Assembly: GCF_010119935.1 (NCBI RefSeq)
Contig: NZ_CP048209.1
Coordinates: 389,001-453,000 of the forward strand
Length of the DNA stretch: 64,000 nt
Source of the DNA: Paenibacillus lycopersici
GTDB taxonomy: Bacteria; Bacillota; Bacilli; Paenibacillales; Paenibacillaceae
Reading direction: 5' to 3'
This document shows, one piece after another, positions 16,682 to 25,800 of this stretch. How positions within the stretch are numbered: position 1 is the first letter of the stretch; every line of letters starts with the position of its first letter. Position numbers and translations under genes: made by a program. The notes beneath the pieces are model-generated. The model saw only the letters and a list, made by a program, of their open reading frames with translations. It was not told the DNA's origin and did not search any database.

Positions 16682-17341
16682 ATGACAACGGAGGCGAAGG
16701 AAGAGATTCTCGCGGCGGCGGAGCAGTACGCGCGTTATGAGCTTGGCGGGGATGTCACCGGCCACGATTGGTGGCATATTCACCGCGTCGTCCGGATGGC
16801 GAATCATCTGGCCGAGCGGGAAGGAGCGGATCGGTTCGTCTGTTCGCTCGCGGCGCTGCTGCATGACGTGGCGGACGAGAAGCTGAACGACTCCAAGGAG
16901 AGCGGGCTGCGCAAAGTTCGGGATTGGCTTGACGCCCGGCCGATAAGCGGCGAAGACCGCGCGCATGTCATGGACATTATCGCGAACATGTCCTTTGGCG
17001 GCGGCGCCAATCCCCCGATGCGGACGCTGGAAGGGCAGGTCGTGCAGGATGCCGACCGGCTCGATGCCATCGGCGCGATCGCGATCGCCAGAACGTTCCT
17101 CTATGCCGGGTGGAAAGGCGATCCGATCTATGATCCGGCGCTGCAGCCGCGCGATGCGATGACGCCAAGCGAGTACCGGACGGGGAAAAGCACGGCAATC
17201 AATCATTTTCACGAGAAGCTGCTGAAGCTGAAGGATCGCATCAACACCGCGGCCGCGAAAGCCATCGCCGAGGAGCGGCATGCTTATATGGCGGATTACG
17301 TGGAGCGATTCATGCGGGAGTGGGACGGCGCCGGCGATTAA
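16682..17341 (+). CDS. HD domain phosphohydrolase (YpgQ/YedJ-like)
   Basis: A 219-residue HD-fold protein. The metal ligands appear in order: HDWWHIHRVVRMANHLA (first His pair), the HD motif in LAALLHDVADEKL, and VQDADRLDAIGAIAIARTF with the distal Asp. It matches the YpgQ/YedJ group, members of which hydrolyse (deoxy)nucleotide triphosphates to monophosphate and pyrophosphate. The pairing with a CYTH triphosphatase, 15 nt away and probably in one transcript, suggests a common role in nucleotide or polyphosphate clean-up. Good AAAGGAGG ribosome site. Confidence 0.9.
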   Translation: MTTEAKEEILAAAEQYARYELGGDVTGHDWWHIHRVVRMANHLAEREGADRFVCSLAALLHDVADEKLNDSKESGLRKVRDWLDARPISGEDRAHVMDIIANMSFGGGANPPMRTLEGQVVQDADRLDAIGAIAIARTFLYAGWKGDPIYDPALQPRDAMTPSEYRTGKSTAINHFHEKLLKLKDRINTAAAKAIAEERHAYMADYVERFMREWDGAGD

Positions 17342-17421
17342 ATTGAACGACGCGAATGCCTTCGGAGCGGGCCATGTATTGTCGGTGTCCGCTTCGATGC
17401 CGTGTCCGTGATGCCAAATAT

Positions 17422-17472
17422 AAAAGGCCTGCCGGGCTGCGGTACGATACCGCGGCCATCGGCGGGCCTTTT
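17422..17472. terminator. Bidirectional terminator hairpin
   Basis: A 13-bp stem AAAAGGCCTGCCG / CGGCGGGCCTTTT (one mismatch) encloses a second stem GCGGTA / TACCGC. Terminal A and T runs serve both convergent genes. Confidence 0.85.
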
Positions 17473-17504
17473 GTCTGACGGACGTGTGTGCTTGCCTGAC
17501 GCTT

Positions 17505-18308
17505 CTATTGGGCCGCCGCGCTTTGATCCGCGAGCGCCTGATCCGTAAGCGCCTGATCCATAAGCTCCAATACGACGGGACAGTGGTCGCTGCCCATGAC
17601 TTCGCAGTGGATCTGCGCGTCGGTCAGCGCGGATGCAAGCCGTGCGGATACGAGGAAATAGTCGATCCGCCACCCCACGTTCCGCTCCCGCACCTTCGGC
17701 ATATACGACCACCACGAATAGACGTCGGCGCGATCGGGATAGAAATGGCGGAAGGAGTCGACGAAGCCCGCCTCCAGCAGCGTGGTCATCCTGCCCCGCT
17801 CTTCCGGCGTGAACCCGGAGTTGCCCATGTTCGGCTTCGGATGCTTCAGGTCGATCTCCTCGTGCGCGACGTTCAAATCCCCGCAGACGATGACCGGCTT
17901 CTTCGCATCCAGCTCCACGAGATAGCTCCGGAAACGGTCTTCCCACTCCAGCCGGTAATCCAGCCTTGCCAGATCGCGTTTGGCGTTCGGCGTGTAGACG
18001 TTGACGAGATAGAACGATTCGAACTCCAGCGTGAGCATCCGGCCCTCGGGTTCGTAATCCTCTTCCATGCCGTAGCGGACCGACAGCGGTTCGGCTTTCG
18101 TGAATACCGCCGTGCCGGAATAGCCCTTCTTCTCCGCGTAATTCCAGTACGCATGGTACGCCTCGCCGAGCTCCAGCTCGATTTGGCCGGCTTGCAGCTT
18201 CGTCTCCTGCAGGCAGAAGATATCCGCGTCCGCGGCCGCGAAATAATCCATGAATCCTTTCGTCACGCAGGCGCGCAGCCCGTTGACGTTCCAAGACACC
18301 AGCTTCAT
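17505..18308 (-). CDS. exoA: Exodeoxyribonuclease III / AP endonuclease
   Basis: A 267-residue enzyme that nicks DNA at abasic sites and trims 3' ends in base-excision repair. Family landmarks in order: SWNVNGLRA (residues 5-13), the metal-binding Glu in CLQETKLQ, the YTPNA tyrosine, GDLNVAHEEIDLKHPKPN, and the terminal WRIDYFL and GSDHCPVVLEL. The last residues include a short tandem duplication (DQALTDQALADQ) from a 15-bp direct repeat, which extends the tail slightly. Start ATG has GAGGAG 11 nt upstream. Confidence 0.95.
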   Translation of the reverse strand: MKLVSWNVNGLRACVTKGFMDYFAAADADIFCLQETKLQAGQIELELGEAYHAYWNYAEKKGYSGTAVFTKAEPLSVRYGMEEDYEPEGRMLTLEFESFYLVNVYTPNAKRDLARLDYRLEWEDRFRSYLVELDAKKPVIVCGDLNVAHEEIDLKHPKPNMGNSGFTPEERGRMTTLLEAGFVDSFRHFYPDRADVYSWWSYMPKVRERNVGWRIDYFLVSARLASALTDAQIHCEVMGSDHCPVVLELMDQALTDQALADQSAAAQ

Positions 18309-18390
18309 TCCCGTACAGCTCCTCTACTCTATGCCATGTTGGGTTTACTGTACCCGGATGCAGGGGAGGTGTCAACTTGTCCGGCGTCCG

Positions 18391-18419
18391 TTGACTCCCC
18401 GATTCGGCTCCTCTATACT
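18391..18419 (+). promoter_or_regulatory. Promoter of the MBL-fold hydrolase gene
   Basis: TTGACT (18391-18396), exactly 17 bp, TATACT (18414-18419). Near-consensus SigA promoter ending 44 bp before the start codon. Confidence 0.75.
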
Positions 18420-18463
18420 TGCTTCCATTAGGCATTCCACGGCAGATAGGGGACTGAACGGAT

Positions 18464-19459
18464 ATGGCATCCACACGCAAAGCGAAGTATGAGAATTTAG
18501 TGCCAACCTCGATGGGGGCCGGTTTCCGGTCGACCGTCAGCATGCTTCGGGACGCGCTCCGCAAGGACGCGCGGCGCCGGCCGCCGGGTCCGATCCCGGT
18601 CGTTCCGCTGTCGCCGTCCGCGGAGACGCCGGAAGACGGCGTACGGGCTACCTGGTTCGGCCACTCCGCGTTTCTGCTGGAGCTCGAGGGCAAGCGGCTG
18701 CTGTTCGATCCGATGCTCTCGGCATCGCCCTCGCCGGTGCCGTTCGTCGGCAGCAAAAGGTACAGCGGACAGCGGCTGCCGCTCGCGCCGGAGCAATTCC
18801 CGATGCTGGATGCGATCGTGCTGTCGCACGACCACTACGATCATCTGGACAAAGCGTCGATTCGCAAGCTGCGCGACAAAGCCCGCCGGTTCATCGTTCC
18901 GCTCGGCGTCGGGCAGCGGCTCGTCCGGTGGGGCGTGGACCCCGGCAAAATCACGGAGCACGGCTGGGGGGACGAGACGCAGGTCGCCGGGCTGACGCTG
19001 GCCTGCGGGCCGGCGAGGCATTTCTCGGGAAGAGGGCTGTTCGACCGGAACGGCACGCTGTGGTGTTCATGGGCGATACTCGGCGAGCGCCGCCGGGTGT
19101 TCTTCAGCGGCGACAGCGGCTATGCCCCGCATTTCAAGGAGATCGGCGACAAATACGGGCCGTTCGACCTGACGCTGATGGAGTGCGGCCAGTACGACGA
19201 GCGCTGGGCGGCCATTCATATGATGCCGGAGGAGACCGTGCAGGCGCATCTCGACGTCCGGGGCGGACTGCTCGTTCCGATTCATTGGGCGGCATTTACG
19301 CTCGGCTTCCATGCATGGGACGATCCCGTCGAGCGCGCGGTCAAGGCTGCAGAGGCGCGCGGCGTGCGGATTGCGACACCGAGGATCGGAGAGACGGTCG
19401 ACGCCATGGCGGACCGCTATCCGCAGACGGCGTGGTGGCGGGAACGGCGCGATAAATGA
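18464..19459 (+). CDS. Metallo-beta-lactamase-fold hydrolase (NAPE-PLD/UlaG-like)
   Basis: A 331-residue MBL-fold enzyme. Metal site motifs are TWFGHSAFLLEL, the classic SHDHYDHLD, and later the ligands in GPARHFSGRG, FFSGDSGY and PIHWAAF. The N-terminal basic extension and these spacings match the N-acylphosphatidylethanolamine phospholipase D-like branch, which is widespread in bacteria with mostly unknown substrates. ATG at 18464 has AGGGGA 11 nt upstream. It is monocistronic under a strong promoter. Confidence 0.88.
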   Translation: MASTRKAKYENLVPTSMGAGFRSTVSMLRDALRKDARRRPPGPIPVVPLSPSAETPEDGVRATWFGHSAFLLELEGKRLLFDPMLSASPSPVPFVGSKRYSGQRLPLAPEQFPMLDAIVLSHDHYDHLDKASIRKLRDKARRFIVPLGVGQRLVRWGVDPGKITEHGWGDETQVAGLTLACGPARHFSGRGLFDRNGTLWCSWAILGERRRVFFSGDSGYAPHFKEIGDKYGPFDLTLMECGQYDERWAAIHMMPEETVQAHLDVRGGLLVPIHWAAFTLGFHAWDDPVERAVKAAEARGVRIATPRIGETVDAMADRYPQTAWWRERRDK

Positions 19460-19464
19460 AAGAA

Positions 19465-19488
19465 GCCGGACTCCGACGGGAGTCCGGC
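19465..19488 (+). terminator. Terminator-like hairpin after the MBL gene
   Basis: A perfect 10-bp stem GCCGGACTCC / GGAGTCCGGC with a four-base loop, directly after the stop codon. No T run; the repeat region starts right after it. Confidence 0.6.
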
Positions 19489-19780
19489 CAGGCTGTCGGG
19501 AAGGTTCGACGCCGCCTATGCCGGATCTATGAATCAGATCTGTGGACCAGATCTATGGACCAGATCTATGGAAAGGAAAAGTTCCCCTCTCGAAGGCTAG
19601 CGGACGGAGGTTCCGTTAATTTTGGCAATATCGGGCTTTCGGGGCAGCATACGGACACAGGATCCGTTAATGCCTCCGAATGATCGCGAAAACATACTAA
19701 TCAGCCGCTATAACGGATCTCCTGTCCGCGGGCACACGGAAAAACGTGATCAAGCAGCGAATAACGGATCTCCTGTCCGC
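19489..19780. repeat. Dispersed repeat, copy A
   Basis: The copy begins with CAGGCTGTCGGGAA after a hairpin. Its core (19602-19780, 179 bp) holds four related 18-19-bp boxes in the order forward, forward, reverse, reverse. They are GGACGGAGGTTCCGTTAAT (19602), GGACACAGGATCCGTTAAT (19653), and TAACGGATCTCCTGTCCG twice, identical, at 19711 and 19763. Copy B at 29513-29760 has the same boxes, order and spacing. It contains no open frame with support. The mirrored box pairs allow the RNA or single strand to fold into two long arms. Confidence 0.85.
19535..19572. repeat. 13-bp tandem repeat inside repeat copy A
   Basis: Three units of CAGATCTRTGGAC (19535-19547, 19548-19560, 19561-19572 with the last base lost). 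Copy B lacks this segment, which accounts for most of the length difference between the copies. Confidence 0.9.
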
Positions 19781-19805
19781 TTCTTTGCATCAACGGACGC
19801 ATCGT

Positions 19806-19834
19806 GAACCAGCCGTCATGAAGCCGGCTGGTTC
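19806..19834. terminator. Hairpin between the repeat and the transposase remnant
   Basis: A perfect 10-bp stem GAACCAGCCG / CGGCTGGTTC. No T run. May terminate murF transcription coming from the right, or be part of old mobile-element ends. Confidence 0.4.
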
Positions 19835-19916
19835 GGAACGGTAACAGCCGTCCATGCCACGCAGGCGAAGCGCCAACAGGCCCCCGGTTCGTGCTCCAGG
19901 ACGCAGTTTGGCACGA

Positions 19917-20012
19917 GCCTGCCTGATTACCCATGCCTTCGTCACCGCCGGGAATGTGCACGATTCCGTCCCGTATCTCTCGCGTATCGACCGTCAGCGT
20001 GAACGATTTGGC
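19917..20012 (+). pseudogene. Remnant of an IS1182-type transposase
   Basis: One frame encodes about 32 residues ending THAFVTAGNVHDSVPYLSRI then DRQRERFG. This matches the interior of IS1182-family DDE transposases, where a valine-rich strand, GNVHDS, PYL.R.DRQ and RFG occur in that order. There is no start codon, upstream sequence or C-terminal continuation; the frame then runs antisense into murF. It is a short scrap left by an old insertion or deletion event, beside the dispersed repeat and the murF 3' end. Confidence 0.65.
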
Positions 20013-20018
20013 GGGCCG

Positions 20019-21425
20019 TCAGGGCTTAGGGTCCGCTCCCGGCCACGGCTTGGTCAACGCGTCGCAAACCTCCTCCAGCCTCAAGCTGCGCGATCCTTTC
20101 ACGAGCACGACGTCATTGGGCCGCAAGAGCCGTCTGCAGGCCGAGATCAGCTCCTCTTTGGACGTGAAATGCTGCAGAACGCCGTCGAATTGCGATGCGG
20201 CGAGAACGCCGGACAGATGGCGGCTGACGGTGCCGAAGGTAAGCACGGCATTGATCTTGGTCCTGTCGATGCTCCTGCCGACCGCTTCGTGAAATTCGAC
20301 CTCTTGCCCGCCCAATTCCAGCATGTCGCCAAGCACCAGCACCTTGCGGCGAAAGCCTTCCAGATCCGATACGGCGTCGATCGCGGCCTTCATGGATACG
20401 GGGCTCGCATTCCAGGCATCGTTGATAATCAAGAACCCATTCGGGGAGAGGATTCGCTCCATCCTCATGCCGGTAACCTCCAGCCGAAGCAGGCCGGACT
20501 GAATGTCCTGACGCGCAATCCGAAAGCGATCCGCCACGGCGATCGCCGCAATCGCGTTAAGCACATTGTGCCTTCCGAGCAGCGGTACGGAATAGAGCAT
20601 CTCGGAGTCGTTCAGGGTAAACGAATACCCGGACGGCTGCGGGTCGATCGTCAGCGGGTAATAATCGTTGGCGGACGACTCGCCGAAGCGAATGACGGAC
20701 AGCGTCTCCGGCAAGTCCATCCCTGCAAGGGGCCCGGTCAGCAGCGGCTCGTCGCCGTTGATAAGCAAGGCTCCGTCCGGATTCAGACCCGCGAGCAATT
20801 CCAGCTTGGCGGCGGCGATTCCTTCCCGCGACCCGAGGTTCGACAGATGGGACACGCCGATCATCGTAATGACGCCGATATCCGGCCTCGCGATTTCCGA
20901 TAGCGCGCGCATCTCTCCCGCTTGGCTCATGCCCATCTCCAGTACGACGATTTCCGCATCTTCCCTCACGCTCAGCAGCGTCAGGGGGAGTCCGTATTCG
21001 CCATTGAAGTTCCCTTGCGTTTTGTGGACGCGGAAGGCGGAGCTTAACAGGGAAGCGGCCATGTCTTTCACCGTCGTCTTGCCGTTGCTTCCCGTAATTC
21101 CGATGACCGTGCAGCCGAGCCGTTCCCGGTAAGACCGCGCAAGACGCTGCAGGGCCGATAGCGTATTCTCGACGACAATGACCGGATATCCTTCAGGCGC
21201 CGGTCCGTGGTCCGCCTGCCACAACGAAGCGGCCGCGCCTTCTTCGAATGCCTTCCTCACGTAGTTGTGGCCGTCGTCGATTCTCACGATGGGCACGAAC
21301 AAGCTGCCCGCCCGCAGCGTTCTCGTATCGATGGATACGCCTTGGATGCCCACGTTCGCGGAGCCGGGAACCGCCGGAATGCCGCCGGCCATGGATGAAA
21401 TTTCGCCGAGCGTGCGCTTGATCAC
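20019..21425 (-). CDS. murF: UDP-MurNAc-tripeptide--D-Ala-D-Ala ligase (stand-alone MurF)
   Basis: A 468-residue Mur ligase. N-terminal UMP-binding region (GVSIDTRTLRAGSLFVPI), ATP P-loop GITGSNGKTTVKD near residue 110, NFNGEYGLPLTLL and the central EMGMSQAGEMR follow MurF rather than MurE patterns. The C-terminal domain shows DAWNASPVSMKAAIDAV (MurF DxYNANP-like) and VLVKGSRS. Start is GTG at 21425 with GAGGAGGG six bases upstream. It is not in a dcw cluster, so it may be a second MurF-like ligase or a displaced copy. In the family motif DxYNANP the residues here read DAWNASP, a conservative variant. Confidence 0.88.
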   Translation of the reverse strand: MIKRTLGEISSMAGGIPAVPGSANVGIQGVSIDTRTLRAGSLFVPIVRIDDGHNYVRKAFEEGAAASLWQADHGPAPEGYPVIVVENTLSALQRLARSYRERLGCTVIGITGSNGKTTVKDMAASLLSSAFRVHKTQGNFNGEYGLPLTLLSVREDAEIVVLEMGMSQAGEMRALSEIARPDIGVITMIGVSHLSNLGSREGIAAAKLELLAGLNPDGALLINGDEPLLTGPLAGMDLPETLSVIRFGESSANDYYPLTIDPQPSGYSFTLNDSEMLYSVPLLGRHNVLNAIAAIAVADRFRIARQDIQSGLLRLEVTGMRMERILSPNGFLIINDAWNASPVSMKAAIDAVSDLEGFRRKVLVLGDMLELGGQEVEFHEAVGRSIDRTKINAVLTFGTVSRHLSGVLAASQFDGVLQHFTSKEELISACRRLLRPNDVVLVKGSRSLRLEEVCDALTKPWPGADPKP

Positions 21426-21605
21426 GGAATCCCTCCTCACGTTTCTCCTGCCGGCCGCTGCCGGCTTATTTTATTGGTTCGCGATCGGCATCCCGATGCC
21501 GTACATTGGCCATTCAGCATTTCCGTTCATGCGCTGATGGCATTGCAGAATGGCGGGATGACAGCCGTTCGCTGCGAGCCGTTAATGCGGCTGCCATCAA
21601 GCGGC

Positions 21606-21653
21606 GAAGAACCTCGGCTGCCCGCTGCGCACGGCGGACATCGGAGGTTCTTC
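21606..21653. terminator. Hairpin between CE7 esterase and murF
   Basis: A 10-bp stem GAAGAACCTC / GAGGTTCTTC, downstream of the esterase gene on the minus strand. The arms resemble the hairpin at 14106-14151. The remaining ~250 bp of this gap show nothing else clear. Confidence 0.6.
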
Positions 21654-21726
21654 CCGCTGCAAGGCAGGCGATTACTTCCATTATAGCGGAACGGGAAACC
21701 CCGTCTATCGCTAGTTTTGGCGGGTT

Positions 21727-22698
21727 CTAGCGAAACCGCTCGCGGAGGAAAAGAATCCGTTCCCTGTTCTGTGCCTCGCTCACTTCATGGCCGCTGAACG
21801 GGTAGTCCTTGATCGTTTTGTCCGCCTCGATCCGGTTGTAGACCGCATAGACCGTCTCCGGCATGCAGACGGGATCCTTCCAGCCGACGGACATCAGCAC
21901 GGGAACCTTGATCCGCGGAGCGAGATTCAGCATGTCGTAGTGGGCGAGCGTATGCAGCGCCGCCTCCAGCCGCTCGGGGTAGCGCTTGAGATGCTGGGCC
22001 AGCTCCGCGAGCGAGCTGCTGGAGTTGAGCACGCCGAAATCCATATGGCACAGGTTCGGAATATCCGCGACGATTGCCGTAACTTTGGGATTCAGCGCCG
22101 CGGAGATGAGCGCCAGGCCGCCGCCTTGGCTGGCGCCCACGGCGGCGAGCCTCGCCCCGTCGACTTCGGGCTGCGCCGCGGCGGCGTCGACCGCGCGGAC
22201 CGCGTCGATCGTCATGGCGTGGTAGTACGAGCGCTCCGGCTCCAGCACATTGCCGGACACCCAGCCTTTGACGGCGCCGCTGCGAAGCGGCAGGTGATTG
22301 CCGGTTTCGCCGCCTTGCCCGCGGACGTCCACGGCCAGGACGGCATAGCCTTGAAGCAGCCAGCCTGCATGGCGCTCGGGGTAACCGCGGTCGTCCGTAT
22401 AGCCGGGGAAGAGAACGACGCAGGGGAGCGGGTTCCGTGCCCCGTCCGCGCCGCGGCCGACATCCGGCACCATGAACCAGGCATGGATCGGCGTATCGTC
22501 AAAGCCTTGATACGTCAGATGATCGACCGTCACGCCGTTGAAAGGCGACTCCGTTCGCTCGCGCCGCACGTCAAGCGGCTTGCCGTCATAACGGCTGAGG
22601 GCGGCGTCCCAGAAGGCGTTCAGCTCGGCGTGATCGATCGTGGTCGGAGCGAGGTAGGCTTCGAGCTCTCTTTTGCGTTGGGCGATGGCATGATTCAT
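21727..22698 (-). CDS. CE7 family acetyl esterase (acetylxylan esterase / cephalosporin-C deacetylase)
   Basis: A 323-residue alpha/beta hydrolase. Family blocks are WFMVPD, VLFPGYTDDRG, the RGQGG oxyanion-region motif (VDVRGQGGETG), nucleophile Ser in GASQGGGLAL, Asp in VGWKDPVC, and His in the final FSGHE. CE7 enzymes remove acetyl groups from xylo-oligosaccharides and various small esters in the cytoplasm. ATG at 22698 follows AAGGAGG at ideal spacing. The same open frame continues upstream for nearly 1,200 nt antisense-free into lhr territory, but that part is not coding. It lies downstream of lhr with its own leader. Confidence 0.92.
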   Translation of the reverse strand: MNHAIAQRKRELEAYLAPTTIDHAELNAFWDAALSRYDGKPLDVRRERTESPFNGVTVDHLTYQGFDDTPIHAWFMVPDVGRGADGARNPLPCVVLFPGYTDDRGYPERHAGWLLQGYAVLAVDVRGQGGETGNHLPLRSGAVKGWVSGNVLEPERSYYHAMTIDAVRAVDAAAAQPEVDGARLAAVGASQGGGLALISAALNPKVTAIVADIPNLCHMDFGVLNSSSSLAELAQHLKRYPERLEAALHTLAHYDMLNLAPRIKVPVLMSVGWKDPVCMPETVYAVYNRIEADKTIKDYPFSGHEVSEAQNRERILFLRERFR

Positions 22699-22865
22699 GA
22701 ATGATTCCTCCTTAGGTTGGTAAGTCGTGCGATTAAGGCGAATGCCCCCGGTTGTTATAAGCGTATATAGACGTATAAAACAGGCCGGCCAGGCAGCCTT
22801 CCCGCTGTACGGATGATGCCTGGCTGCCGGGGGATGGCCCGTCCCGGGCGCTGGCGGCGGTCCGG

Positions 22866-25800
22866 CTACCGCAGGCCGCTCGGCCAGATGACGAGCGAGC
22901 GGCCATCGCGCTCCGCGCCCAGCGCCCGCAGCATGCCGGATGCCGGCGATTCCGCAACGGGCACGCCGTTCCAGCGCTCGATCTTGATCTTGCTCAGCTT
23001 CTGTTGGCGCAGCAGCGTGCGGAATACCTCTCTCAGGGCCGCGGCCGTTTCCTCTTCCTGTCGTCGGCTTGCGGAAGCCCCGGCCGGAAGCTCGTCCGGC
23101 GGCTCCGGCCCGGCCGTCAATTCGATGATATGCTTGCCGTTGCTCTCCAGCCAGTAACGCCATTCGCCCCGCTGCAGCACGAGGAAGCTGCCGCTCTTGC
23201 GAGCGAAGCCGGAGCCGCGCGCGGCGGGCCAGTCCGCGGCCAGCCCGAACGGGTTCGCCGGGTCCGTCGCCGCAAGCATCGTGATGGCGGCGCCATCCTG
23301 CTCCGGCGGCGGAAGGCGCGCCGCGTCGAGGCCCGCGCGTCTCGCGAATTGCAGCGAGCCCGCGCCTTCCACGAGCAGGCCGCGCGTCACGACGCCCCAC
23401 TGCTCGAGCTGCTTCAGCACCGGCATCAGCTCGTCCCAGGCGAAAGGCGACAGCTGCTGCACGAGCTCCTTGGACACGATGCCGCAGCTGTCGAGCAGAT
23501 GCTGCGTCCAGTGGAGCGCCGACTCCGACAGGTCGGAGCTGACGGCGCGCAGCGCTTCGGCGCCGAGCTCGCGAGCCGCCATGCCGTCGCCGCCGTCGCT
23601 CGCCAGCGAGTACGTGCCGCCGGCGTCCGCCCGCTCTGCGCCGTGCGGGCTTCCGCCCGGGGCGGGCAGCCCGTTCGCCGATGCCGCCGTGCCGAGCGGA
23701 CTGCCGCCCGTCACGGCGTCCGCCCGCCCGAAGCCGGCGGCGGCATCTGCCTTGCCGCCCGGATTGTTGATGCCGTCCAGCCCGCCCGGCCCGCTCATGC
23801 CGCCCAAGCGGCCCGGCTCGGCTTCGGCCTCCTCGGCGGCATCCGCCAGCGATCCCGTCCAATACCAGCGCCCGAGACCGGAGCCCGTCCGGGCGAGCTG
23901 CTTGCCCTTGGTCGCGAGCTGCAGGCGCAGCGGCGCGAACTGGTCGTTGGAGACGGCGCCTTCCCAGACGAGGTCGAGCAGGTCGGCCAGCAGCTCCGAC
24001 GGGACTTTGCCGTATTCGCGGCTCAGCTTCGTCAGGAAGCTCGCGCCGCCCGTCCGGAGCAGCCGAAGCAGCTCCGGATGCTTCGACGCCTCGTCCGGCC
24101 GGTCGGCCTGCCGCATGACCGGCGCGTAGAGCGGCTTCGCTTCCGCGAGGAAGAAGGCGATCCGCCCTTCCTTCTCGCCGTCCGCTTTGCGGCCGAGCCA
24201 GATGACCTCGCCGGAGGCGCAGAGCAGGTCGAGGTCATCTTTGCGGTAACCCGTCACCCGCGCGGGGAAGATGAGCGTTTCCCAATGCGAGGCCGGCAGG
24301 AAGAAGCCCTGCAGCCGCTCGATGACGAGCCGCAAGCCGTCGATGCCGCTCAGCTGCGTCCCCGACAGCGCATGCTGCAGCCGCGACATATGCGCCATCC
24401 AGTCCACGGGATCGATCGCTTCCGCCTGTTTCCGCGCCTGCTCCAGCGTCAGCCGGATGAGCCGGCGCGCGACGCTGCGGCTCGTCCAGATCCGCTCCGC
24501 GTCGTCCGCGAACGGCGCGTGCTCCGTGCGGTCCAGCGCGAGCAGCGTATCCGCGACGCGAGCGGCGTCCTCGGCGGAGAGCAGCGGGTAGCGCTCCCGC
24601 AGCTCTGCTTCGGTGAAGGAGAGCCGATGATCCGCGAAGCGGCCGGCGACGAACGCGATCGAAGCCTCGCTCTGCGGGAAGGCCGCGTACAGCTCGCGCT
24701 CTTCCGCGCAGATCCAGCGCCGCTGCCCGCGTCCGAAGTCGAGCTCGAGCGTCCGCCCGGTGGAGCCGAGCGCCGCCAGCCAGGCGTCCGCATCGCGGCC
24801 TGCCGCCGCGGCCAGCTCTTCGCGCGACAGATCGCCGCGCCGCTTGAGCAGCCCGAACAGCTCGTCCGCGCTGGCCGGCGGCTGGCGCACCGCCTCCAGC
24901 CGCGCCTCCTCCTCGCGGGCGACGGCGGGATCGACCGCCTGCCGTACCGCGTCCTGGCCGAACAATTCTCCGGCCAGCGACTTGCTGACGCTGAGCAGCT
25001 GCAGCTGCGTCGCTTCGCTTAATCCGTCGCCCTCGTATACCATCGCCGTCGCGTAATCCGAGATGTAATGGACGGCGAACGGCGAAGGCGCGTTCACTTC
25101 CTTGACCGACACGGCGACATCGCCCGCGGCGATGGACGCCAGCAGCCGGACGAGTCCGTTCGTGTCCAGGTAGTGATGCAGGCATTCCCGCATGGCTTCT
25201 TCCAAATACGGAAAATGCGCCGCATACGGCAGCGCCTGCTTCAGCAGCTCCTCGCTCCGCAGCCGCTTCAGCCAGATCGGCGTGCGCGTGAAGCTGCGCG
25301 AGAGCAGGAGCGAGGTTTCCGCGATCCGGCGGAACGCGACGGCGAGCAGGGGCGAGCCCGTGATCGCCTCCGTCAGCAGCGGCTCCGCGCTGGCCGCGGT
25401 AATTTGCCACAGCGTCTGCAGCCAGGAGGCGTCCCACTCCGGCACGACGAGCTCGATGCCGTTGTCCTTGGCGTTGCCGTACATCGAATAGGGCAGCAGC
25501 CGCTGAAAATGCCGCTGGATCGCCAACAGCCATGTCCGGTTCAAACGCCGCCCGAGCGGATTGTGAATGATGATGCGCGTCTGGTTGGACAGGTCGCGGT
25601 AATGCTCGATCACGATCCGGCGCGCGGTCGGCAGACCGACCGTCCGCTGCTGCGCCCGCGCCAGGTCGATCAGCTGCCCGGCGGAAGCGTGATCGAGCCC
25701 GTACTCGGTATCCAGCCAGGCGATGGCGGCTTCTTCGCGTTCGCGCTCCATGTTCATGCCGGACGCGGGGTCCGGCTCCTCCGACGGGAGCGCCGGCCCG

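Noticed and set aside
19854..20903. Open frame joining the transposase scrap to sequence antisense to murF
   Set aside because: Only the first ~50 codons resemble a transposase; the rest is murF antisense, so it is not one gene.
22792..22828. GGCAGCC / GGCTGCC dyad between lhr and the esterase
   Set aside because: Short stem with a 23-base loop and no T run; could be chance in GC-rich sequence.
22699..23862. The esterase reading frame stays open upstream for almost 1,200 nt
   Set aside because: It overlaps the lhr 3' end on the same strand in another frame, is Arg/Gly/Ala-rich without motifs, and the esterase has a perfect ribosome site at 22698.
23004..25022. Long open frame on the plus strand opposite lhr (about 670 codons)
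   Set aside because: Composition is Arg/Gln-rich, with no motif and no ribosome site; long antisense frames are expected in GC-rich coding DNA.
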